Shown: one piece after another, positions 56,044 to 64,000 of the stretch
How positions within the stretch are numbered: the first letter of the stretch is position 1
How the letters are laid out: every line of letters begins with the position of its first letter
NCBI GenBank assembly: GCA_036426205.1
Contig: CM071570.1
Span: forward strand, 52,622,984 to 52,686,983
Direction of reading: 5' to 3'
Length of the DNA: 64,000 nucleotides
From: Ascaphus truei
Lineage: Eukaryota; Chordata; Amphibia; Anura; Ascaphidae
Position numbers and translations under genes: made by a program
Notes under the pieces: model-generated
Told to the model about the DNA's origin: nothing
What the model saw: the letters and a program-made list of their open reading frames with translations, nothing else
Database searches by the model: none

Positions 56044-56250
56044 AGCGCAAGGAAGACAAGCCCAAACCGCACGAAAATATAGTTTTGTATTTTCTTTTTC
56101 CAATTAAAAGTATAGGAAGCAAGTACACATCACATGGTAAGCTGCTAACACAGCAATATCAAATTGATTTCCGCCGGCTCGCATACCTATGGCGACACCA
56201 CTCCGACTTCCTTTTCGTCACAAACAAATGGATAGGCCCCAGTTTTGGGA
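56044..56250 (+). mobile_element. Truncated copy of the GCGCAAGGAARAC MITE
   Basis: Shares agcgcaaggaa, ctttttccaattaaaagtat, a ggtaa, tatcaaattg, gccgccggc-like and cgtcacaaac strings with 56886-57130 in the same order. It lacks the right end. Confidence 0.75.
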
Positions 56251-56392
56251 TGTTTGCTGTGCTACCTTTTGTCCTCATGTGGATTTCCTTTCATCTACGC
56301 GCCACCCCTTGACTGAATGCCCGCTTTAGTGACGAAATACCAAGAACTGTTAAGTAACATATAACTTATTTTACGAGGAAGAATTAAAATGC

Positions 56393-56609
56393 CCTTAGTG
56401 CAGGCTGTCCTGCGAACAACTCCAGTCTCGAGGTCCGCAAACAAGGCCAGGTTTTCAGATATCTCTCACTTAGCCACAGCTGGCTCAATTACGTGCTCAG
56501 TCCCTACTGAAGCCACTAATTGAGCCAGCTGTGCTTAAGTAGGGATATCCTGAAAACCTGGCCTGTTTGCGGCCCTCGAGGACTGGAGTTGTGCAGGCCT
56601 GCTCTAGGG
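56393..56609. mobile_element. Palindromic hAT MITE, about 201 bp
   Basis: It runs from CAG at 56401 to CTG at 56601. The arms pair tccagtctcgaggtccgc and caggttttcag with aaaacctggcctgtttgc and cctcgaggactgga. It is the same family as 3225-3406. The flanking 8-mers ccttagtg and ctctaggg agree at only 5 of 8 bases, so the duplication has decayed or the left end is rearranged (the left terminus has a small insertion). Confidence 0.82.
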
Positions 56610-56885
56610 GGATCTGCCCATCAATAGGATATATTGAATCACAGTTGTTTTTGACAAACGACAGCTGCTGGCTCTTTAAATACTCCAAATAAAGGCATTT
56701 CCTTATCCCATTAATGAGCTCTTCAATCAAGTTCACCTACTAACTCACTGTTTTTTTTTTTTTAAATATCTGTCCACCCTCCAATCAGAATGTTTATCAC
56801 ATGTTCATGTTATGATCAATCTTTAACTTTGATGCATTGATATTCGAGATTCTCTCTCTCTATTGGCTGGTTATAATATATAACA
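56610..56885. other. Short spacer with A/T-rich runs
   Basis: T-run at about 56751-56764 and (CT)n at about 56851-56860. Nothing else. Confidence 0.5.
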
Positions 56886-57130
56886 AGCGCAAGGAAAACG
56901 CCAATAGCACAATATAGTTTTTTGTATTTTTCTTTTTCCAATTAAAAGTATGGCAAGTACCACACTCAAATGGTAAAAGCTCTAAACAAGCATATCAAAT
57001 TGTTGCCGCCGGCATTGCTCCTTGCACACCACTCTCGACATGCCTTTCGTCACAAACAATGGATAGCAACAGACCAAGAGGTCCGCAATCACCAAGCGCC
57101 CGGATATACTATTGGTGTCTTCCTTGCGCT
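56886..57130. mobile_element. Complete MITE, 245 bp (AGCGCAAGGAARAC ends)
   Basis: The left end agcgcaaggaaaacgccaat is inverted in the right end (attggtgtcttccttgcgct). The interior has no frame of note. A truncated relative starts at 56044. The target duplication is not clear. Confidence 0.85.
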
Positions 57131-59926
57131 GGTCTCTTTTTCAACATACTAATTTTGTAGAGTGGGAGGGGAGCACCTCACTGTGACAAGCTGGAGAAGA
57201 CCTAGGATTACACTTGTGGGATTAGGTAGGTAAGTCTCAGTAGCAGGTACCTATGCTAAATGCTTACAAATGTTCTGTGAAATATACCCTGAAGGGGTTA
57301 ATATACTAAGCAAAAGCTTATGTAACTTAGTACTTTTAAAAACTGGTATATACAAGTGAAGCTATTTACCTGTAAGCAAGTAGGATGAAAAGTGAATTTA
57401 CAGGGACCTTACTGGGAGATTATATACCTTGAAAAAGGAGGGACTGGCCTCCCACAAGCTGCTCAATAAGCAGTTACAGGTGTATTGGCTAAATACATTA
57501 TTCACACCCTAATAGTGGTGCCCTCTAGGAGCGTGCTACTAAGGATTTAATTCGGCTCAACAGAAATTTTAAAACAAATATATATTCACTGCACTTCTCT
57601 ATGTAAGGAGCATGCTGCTGGTGGAAGGATTGGCCATACATATGTGAAAAAACAGAAAGTGAATCCCTGCGCTTTTCCCATTGGGATAGCAATAAATGGG
57701 GAAATAAATATACATAAGTGCAAACTAAATCTGTAAGACAAAGGAGACTTTTGGTTACATCCTTTGATCAAATATGAAACTATGAAAAAGCTATGGGTTT
57801 TTAAATAAAATATATATATCCCAGCGATTGTCATTCTTAGCAACACAGTAAAAACCATCTAAAAGCAAGTATGTTACACTGCATAGAGACAATGCTAAAA
57901 GCACTCACCACATATGATATACTGTATATTGACAAAGGATACAATTTATATACATACAAAAGTATGTTACACTGCATGGTTACATGAAGGATGGGAGCCC
58001 TAAAACCTGCGTGGACCCAAACAGTTGCTGTAAGTCTCAAAACATGTTCCACATCCTCCAAGAGAGAGGGCCAAATTTAGAGTGGTGCGATGCCACAAGA
58101 CTTTTCAGAGCTAAAATAAATCGTATCCAAGTGCATGGCATAGTAAATATGGCCCACAGTGCAGTTTCACAAAAAATAAACAGGCTTAATATTTTTAAGT
58201 GATCAGATATGTTGTTACCATCCCCAATTATCACAATGCAAGCTACAATTTGCTGAACTAACAATTATTTTATACAAATACAATCTCCTGTTTAGATGCA
58301 ATAATCCTATTCATTGTCATTTTTATCTCTTGTACAGATTTCTGTCCCTTGAGACAAAATATGTTCTGTGTGCAAGTCTATTATTTTCGCAATAGGATAC
58401 TTATATCTTCTCCTAAGGCTACACTTCCAGCAAATTGTGCATCTGTGTGCTACAAGATGCTTCTGACTGTATATATACTCTTCTATTGTCAAACTTCTAT
58501 TGTCAAACTCCCTATACCGTGTAAAAAATGCAGGATTGCCAACATGTTTATATACAGTACATATCTTTCTACTCTAACGGGTACATTTAGAAATGGTAGT
58601 AAATGTGCTTGTTCAAATATGTAGTTGTGAAACATTTTTTTGGTATTTTCACAATAACGTCGGTCAATAAATTGCACTATATATGATTGTTTGGGGAAAG
58701 TGTTGAAACTCTATATTCAATAAAAGTTAAAAAAAATTAACAAAATTTGCAATATTAGTGTTTAAAAGTTTTATTTATCAACCTACTGCAAAAGCCATAT
58801 CGCAAGCGGTAAAATAGTGATGTGACTTTTGACCACAAGGATATGCCTGCAATATTTTTAATGCGTTGTATTCAAGTGAGCATGCAAATGAGTCAACGCT
58901 AAATCTACTTATTCATAAGCAATTTAGTAAAATGATACCTGTCAATATTTTTGATTTTTATCACCGCTCCCAGGCCAGCGTTAGACCAGTACTGACTGTA
59001 TATTATGCCATTATATACACGGGCAAGATAGGATTAGTCAACCAATAATTATGATTATGTTCAACAATTTTAACGTGTGTACGAATTCAAGTTCGGTTAC
59101 ATTATTATATTGTAATTAGGTTTGAATCCAGAATATTAAAACAAATGCCACACATTAAAAATATTCTGATTTGCAACGTTCCTTCTTAATACAGACTGTC
59201 GCATACTGGAATTATTCTAATAGTAAATTAATATTTTCTGTAGATGCAGTTACATTAGGATAAGTTAGAAGTTATTATGGGATTGCAGCTGTGTTGGGTT
59301 GTCTGAGTGACCTGATGATGCGCTGAAGTAATCATTTCAGACAAGTACAGTATAAGGTTATTATCCTTGTACGGAGGATGGGCAGTTAAGACATCAGTTT
59401 TAAGCTGTATGACACCTTATCTGGTAATAAACTTAGTAGTAGGAAGACTGACGAAGGGATTTTCTCTAGATAAATATGCAGCAGTTTTTAGCTATGATGA
59501 GAGATGGATTACACCAAGGAGAGAGACGGGTTAACATCGAGGAGAGAAGATACACAGTGCCACCACCATGAGACAGAGGGTTAACACCAGGAAGAGAATA
59601 ATGATGCAACCATCTTTGAAAATATAACTAATTTGACGTCACTGCTATTTTTGTGAGTATTTATCTTCAGAATAAATTTATCTTTTGTGCTAAAACCGCA
59701 ATGCTAAATTCTGTTATGCTGTTATCTATAGAAAATACATTTTACAATATGTATAATCTATTAACCTCTTGTCATGATCAACCAATAACTAGCTGGCCAC
59801 TTGCACAACTAAAGTAGTAATATTTGCACAAATGGATTTAATGCTTTTTGTATTTAAAGCAGCAATACGGCTTAACTTTAAAATATATATATATTTTAAT
59901 TTTATTACAAGATTGAAGCAGGGGGT
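57131..59926. other. No gene seen; an 18-bp direct repeat
   Basis: aagtatgttacactgcat occurs exactly twice, at 57867-57884 and 57960-57977. A repeat of gagagac and gggttaacaYc lies at about 59505-59595. The remainder is AT-rich. Confidence 0.5.
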
Positions 59927-60930
59927 CTCTGGGGTGGACATGATAACAGACAAGGGTCCTACCGCTCGACCTAGTAATCTTTGAGAATATAAGGTTATTG
60001 GAGTGCAAATGGGATATAGATAGACAAACAACATATAAATGTTTCCTTATTCAGGGAGACACATGTGACGCTGATGTGGTGAAGCGGGTCTCATCCGACA
60101 ATCTACAGACACGGTTGTATGGTGCTTTTTTTTAAATATCTTTTAGCACTCTGCATTTATCTCCAATAGCCTTCCTAGCATCAGTGAAGTGTTTTATTAT
60201 TGCTCCACTAGCAGTACATGTGTTTTCACATCGCTTATATAGCATAACACAGTATACCTGGGTAGGTGTTTACATATGCATTTGGATACTACTGCAAGCC
60301 ATGCTGTGTATGTATTTGTACTACAAAGGTGTCTTTGGAGATCTGTTTGAGGAGACACTGGAGATTCATGGAATCTGAATTACCATGATAATGGCCGTTT
60401 GACTATATTATGGAACCTCCCACAAGTGTCCTCTGAGTGTATATGAGGGGTTAATGGGACATTAACACCCTGCTTTGGCTATAACTTTGCAATCTATGGG
60501 CATATAGATTCCCTGGCAATACAATTGTTACTCTGGTATAAGGGGGAGTTTGCTCTGTGTGCACAATATACATTGCAGTTCGGGATCGCTACACATAGCA
60601 TGTGTCCATGGATTCAGTCAAGGATACTGTTTAGCTAATAGATGTTAACCACACACTCTGATACTACAACCAATAGATGGCAGTGTTCTAAATAGGGAAC
60701 TGACTGCATTGATTCTATGACCCTGCATTCACCATAGAGGATTTTAAATACACTATTGTATAAATCACAGTACTTTGGCACACTGTTCTGTACACTATGT
60801 AAATACATTTTAGCATATTTGTTAAATATTTTATTTTTGTTTTCATGAGTAAAGTAGGAGTTTGAGCTACAGCACAGAGATTTAATTTACTCAACATTTT
60901 TCTGTACCTTATCTGGATGAGTGCATACAT
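59927..60930. other. No gene; starts with a minus-strand trace of the hairpin module
   Basis: attgaagcagggggtctctgg at about 59931 matches, on the minus strand, the gagacccc-cttcaat module of 20.8 and 35 kb. The rest has short frames only. Confidence 0.4.
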
Positions 60931-61205
60931 ATGGGTCTCTGGGGCTGAACTGTGTTAATTTCAGCTCCGGGGAGACCGCTTCCAGAGATACTTACCTCCA
61001 TAGGGGGTGCCGCTATCTGTGCAGCGTTTAAGGTCCAGGTCACGCGGGCCAATAGGAAGGCATCACGGCTTCCTATTAGCTCACGGGACATTTAAACCTC
61101 CATTAGATTAGGCAAAGTTTCTCTGCCTGCAGGGATAACGGCATCTCTACAGAGGTAAGTATCTCTGGGAGATACTCTATTTCAAACCTGTAATAAAAAA
61201 TAATG
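60931..61205. repeat. Hairpin-bearing repeat, 61-kb copy
   Basis: A hairpin gggtctctggggctgaa / ttcagctccggggagacc (60932-60978) is followed by a second fold-back: tccagagatacttacctc (60981 on) against gaggtaagtatctctggga (to 61172). Its middle includes gggacatttaaacctcc and cctattagctcacggg, which resemble the core of the element at 22-23.5 kb. It ends with a cctgtaataaaa signal at about 61195. Confidence 0.75.
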
Positions 61206-61719
61206 TATGTAGTGGTATGTTTTGGCTCACCTGGTTTATGTGTTACTAAACTGTTCCTTGGTGTATGGCTCTTCCCTTCAGGATAGCGCTCCTTAACAAT
61301 TAGCATAAAGGTATACAGCTCATTGTCCGTCTACACGTCACCCTCCACTGACGAGCAGGTGAGCTGGACAGATGTGAAATATTAATAAATACTTGCACAC
61401 CAAGGAATTTGCGTGCCCACAGTTTACCTTTTATAATAAGGGAACTTTGTTACCGGCTTTCGCCAACTTTTAACTGCACTAAATTCCCAAATAAGCATAT
61501 GCTTCCTTTATTGAACCCCTTCATGGCACTTTCACATATTTCAAAGTTTAGTCCGTAGGACAATAAGAAATTGCATATATTCAGTGAAGGTACCTGCTAA
61601 TTGGAGTTTACCTTGACGAGGTTGGCGAGCTTGAATCATGTTTTGAGTGAAAGATGTAACCAAATTACTCCTTTTCTACAGACTTAGGTTCTAAATGTAA
61701 ACATGTCACTAGTATATTT
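61206..61719. other. No gene seen
   Basis: AT-rich spacer before the L1. Confidence 0.45.
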
Positions 61720-61998
61720 TAGCCCAATTGGGAGGAGCGCAGGAATTGAGCTTTGTTTTCCATAGATGTAAGGTTAATCCTTTTACCAGCTGCATACTTC
61801 AAAGGGAGGAACGCAGGTAATTTGTACAGTTTGTTTTCCATTAAAGTACAATATACTGGGCGCATGCGCGATGGTGAGGTGGGTAGCTGCTTAAGTTGAG
61901 AGCTCCCGCCCCCGCCGCATGAAGCACACATTAACAAAGATTATTAAATACATTTTTGCCCTTGAAAGTGCCAAATAACAATCGGGGAATAGCTCAGG
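61720..61998 (+). promoter_or_regulatory. Putative L1 5' UTR with tandem repeat and NRF1-like site
   Basis: Two diverged tandem units share gggaggaRcgcagg, aatt and tttgttttccat (about 61728-61783 and 61801-61850). They are followed by gcgcatgcgc at about 61860-61869, the palindromic NRF1 binding motif, and a GC-rich patch agctcccgcccccgcc. The position just before ORF1 fits an internal L1 promoter. This is motif reading only. Confidence 0.45.
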
Positions 61999-62962
61999 AT
62001 GGCCCCGCAGTCCGCAAATAAAAAAACGACCGGCGATCTAAGGAGATATTTGAGCCGAACGGCAACGAGGGGGGCCGAGGCAGACATGGCGTCGGGCTCT
62101 GCCGCGGGATCAGAGTCGGAGCATGAAGAGGAGGTGGAGGACACAGCAGGCCAGCTACCCGTGAGAAGATGCGACTTCGACCGGCTCTATAACAGCATGA
62201 AGTCGCTCTTCCGCGCTGAAATACAAGAACTGAAGGAGGTCCAAGGGCCTGGGGGAACGCACAGGAGCGCTGGAGGAAACAATGGCGGCCACCACCACCA
62301 CCGCGAGGAAAGCGGAGAAGCGGGCAAACTACCTACAGGCCCAGATATCAGAGCTGGCAGAAAGACAAGAGGACTCTGAGAACAGAGACCGCAGGAGCAA
62401 TCTCCGTATCAGAGGCATCTCAGAGGACATTACGGAAATAAAAGAGTACATCACCCGCTGGTTGTCCACTTTACTCCCGGAGGTTCCCGCAACGGAGCTA
62501 GCGATGGACCGCTGTCACCGGGCCCTCCGAAGCCGGCCAGCAGCCAATGACCAACCGCGTGATGTAATAGCTCGGATGCACTACTTCAGCACCCGAGAAG
62601 CAGTACTCCAAACTGCAAGGGGCCCAGGGACCTGCAGCTTTGAGGGGGCCTCCCTCCAGCTGTACCAGGATTTATCCCCCATCACCCTGGCCCGCCGAAA
62701 GAAACTGCAGCCGGTCACAAAATTGTTGCGGGACAGAGCAATCAGATACAGGTGGACCTTCCCATTCGGACTGCTGGTCCTGAGGAATGGGAAGGCCATC
62801 TCTATGAGAGAGCCAGAGGACGCCCCGGAATTCCTCCGTAAACTCGGAGTAGAAGAAGGCCCAGCGCCGGCCACCCGGAGGGACCAGAGCCCAACAGCAG
62901 AGTGGCAACAGGCCCCCAGCTCCAAAAAACACAAGGACCGGGCGGCAGAAGAGAAAGAATGA
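61999..62962 (+). CDS. L1 ORF1 protein, one frameshift
   Basis: The start ATG at 61999 has a strong context (A at -3, G at +4). The protein binds the L1 RNA as a trimeric nucleic-acid chaperone. The visible parts, in order, are: an acidic N-terminus with SGSAAGSESEHEEE; a coiled coil starting FDRLYNSMKSLFRAEIQELK and resuming as RKAEKRANYLQAQISELAER; the RRM start RDRRSNLRIRGISE (about 62384-62425); an RVDV-like HDVIARMHYFSTREAVLQ stretch (about 62555-62612); and a basic C-terminus SSKKHKDRAAEEKE. The frame moves by one base between residues 80 and 95. The likely cause is one extra G in the GGG run at 62245-62247. About 320 residues in all, near the usual size. Otherwise the frame is open, so the copy is fairly young. 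ORF2 is not in the window. Confidence 0.88.
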
Positions 62963-63535
62963 AAGGCATGGACACTCTAAAGCGACAGTTATTGCAGTTT
63001 TGTCGGCCACAGTTGAGCCACAGTTTTCTTCCAATATGGCGCCAATACCCCTGAGGACGATGTTAGCTGAGCAACAGGCTACCCATCAATTTCCAGTGGC
63101 CCCTGAAGAGCTACACCAACGTTAAAGAAGCTAGAGACCCCCGCGCTGTTTAACTCACTTGTAGATCCAGTGGACGCGAAAAACGGGAACCCGGAAACCA
63201 ACCGTGACACGCAAGCTCCAGAAAATGGCGACACCAAGCCGCGTGGCGGGCTCTCCAACACCTACCGGAAGAAGAAGCCATTTACGCGGGAAGAGCTGAC
63301 CAAGAGACATCCGCTCCCTTCGACATCCGGCGACTGAATGGCGATGACCGGATGGACGTCATCGGAAGTCAAGAGGCGGCCATCTTGGTTGGGGCACATC
63401 ACACCCGGCACCGGAAGCGCTCAACAAAGGGACAGATGCAGGCAACCCGCCACTACCGGAGTCGGAGCGGACAATTTGCACCCTTGCAGAAGGGGTTATG
63501 GACGAGGGGCAGCACAATAAAAGTCTGATATAACG
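62963..63535 (+). promoter_or_regulatory. CpG-rich stretch with YY1-like and ETS-like motifs
   Basis: After the ORF1 stop, no ORF2 start is visible. The stretch is CpG-rich. YY1-type motifs ATGGCGMC occur at about 63034 and 63224, and the reverse form gcggccatcttgg at about 63376. CCGGAAG or CGGAAGT ETS-type cores occur at about 63264, 63363 and 63412, and a CRE-like gacgtcat at about 63355. This resembles promoter sequence. It may be an untypically long inter-ORF region or the start of another promoter. Confidence 0.35.
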
Positions 63536-63960
63536 GGCGGAATCCCCACCCCCCCCATAACCCCACACAACAACCATAAAATTCAAAACAAAAACACCAC
63601 ATCATCTTACTCCCTCCCATCGCGCCCCCCGCATACTCCACCTCCACCATACCCTCACCTCACCCACCCCCCCTCCTCCCGCCCCCCCCCCCCCCACCCT
63701 CCCCCTCCACCCCCCTTTCCCCCAATCACATCCCCCCTCGCCCCCATCCCCCCCTCCCTCCTCCCCCCCCCTCCCTCCCCACCAGCCCCCCCCTATCCCC
63801 CTCCCATCCCGCAGTCCTCCAACCTCCCCCCCCTCCCCCCTTCACTCCCCCCTCCCCACCACCCCCCCCCCCTTCACCGCTCCCTCTACCCACCTCCATC
63901 CCTCACACCGTTCCCATCCCCCACCCACCCCACTTTTCAAAATCATTTCCCCCCGCCAAC
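63536..63960. repeat. C-rich polypyrimidine tract, about 420 bp
   Basis: From about 63545 the plus strand is almost purine-free, with A and T scattered among C runs of 5-12. No fixed unit is visible. The corresponding strand is G-rich and could form G-quadruplexes. Such tracts are also error-prone in assembly. Confidence 0.9.
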
Positions 63961-64000
63961 CCCAGGTCACGTGCAACACCCACCCAAGGGAACTAGGGTC

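Noticed and set aside
61984..62002. tRNA-like start with an A-box match (tagctcaggatgg) just before L1 ORF1
   Set aside because: No B box or cloverleaf follows. The match overlaps the ORF1 start codon and is best explained by chance.

Overview
This window looks like repeat-rich intergenic or intronic DNA from a vertebrate, most probably a frog. It carries a Tx1-type LINE, L1 elements of amphibian type, CR1-like and L2-like LINE remnants, a Neptune-type Penelope-like element, many hAT and TTA/TA-type inverted-repeat elements, and long simple-sequence tracts. I found no host gene that I can defend. There is no bacterial-style coding density, operon, rRNA, tRNA or CRISPR array. Almost every long open frame lies in a repeat or a transposon relic. 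The species cannot be named from the sequence.

Layout. 0-9 kb: a fold-back element (564-900), a perfect hAT MITE (3225-3406), a possible LTR (about 4972-5763), an inverted-repeat element (7224-7611), an L2-like LINE tail, and a 20-bp minisatellite (8651-9056). 9-16 kb: several inverted-repeat elements, a degenerate minus-strand coding block that may come from a Harbinger transposon (12088-12831), and a 1.09-kb hAT element stuffed with CAT and C-rich repeats (14531-15620). 16-28 kb: a CR1-like LINE (16205-17855), a GC-rich MITE (19573-19810), a 1.38-kb non-autonomous transposon (22155-23531), a GA microsatellite, a 356-bp fold-back (25117-25472) and a complete solo LTR with 5-bp duplication (27341-28400).

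28.5-36.9 kb is a stack of nested insertions. Pieces of a Penelope-like element (N-terminal part at 28776-28964; reverse-transcriptase remnant and GIY-YIG endonuclease at 33190-34319; hammerhead-like 3' region at 35789-35824) are split or flanked by a 5'-truncated L1 on the opposite strand, MITEs with TTA or TA flanks, a GGGGCC-ended element and two hAT elements. 38.6-45.4 kb holds a PNMA/gypsy-gag-like pseudogene between direct repeats, a perfect hAT element (41612-41881), an L2-like LINE on the minus strand and a near-perfect 139-bp cruciform (45234-45372).

47.9-52.9 kb is a decayed but nearly whole ORF2 of a Tx1-like LINE on the minus strand, flanked by imperfect direct repeats of about 105 bp. 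56-57 kb has two copies of one MITE with a hAT element between them. 59.9-61.2 kb has copies of a hairpin-bearing repeat seen at several other places. The window ends in a young-looking L1: possible 5' UTR, ORF1 with a single frameshift (61999-62962), a CpG-rich stretch with YY1-like and ETS-like motifs, and a long C-rich tract. Its ORF2 would lie beyond the right edge.

The most interesting signal is a recurring RNA-like module: CTGATGA, then a hairpin, then GAAA followed by a second small hairpin. It resembles the hammerhead ribozyme core. It occurs in the tail of the Penelope-like element and, in decayed or variant form, at two other loci.
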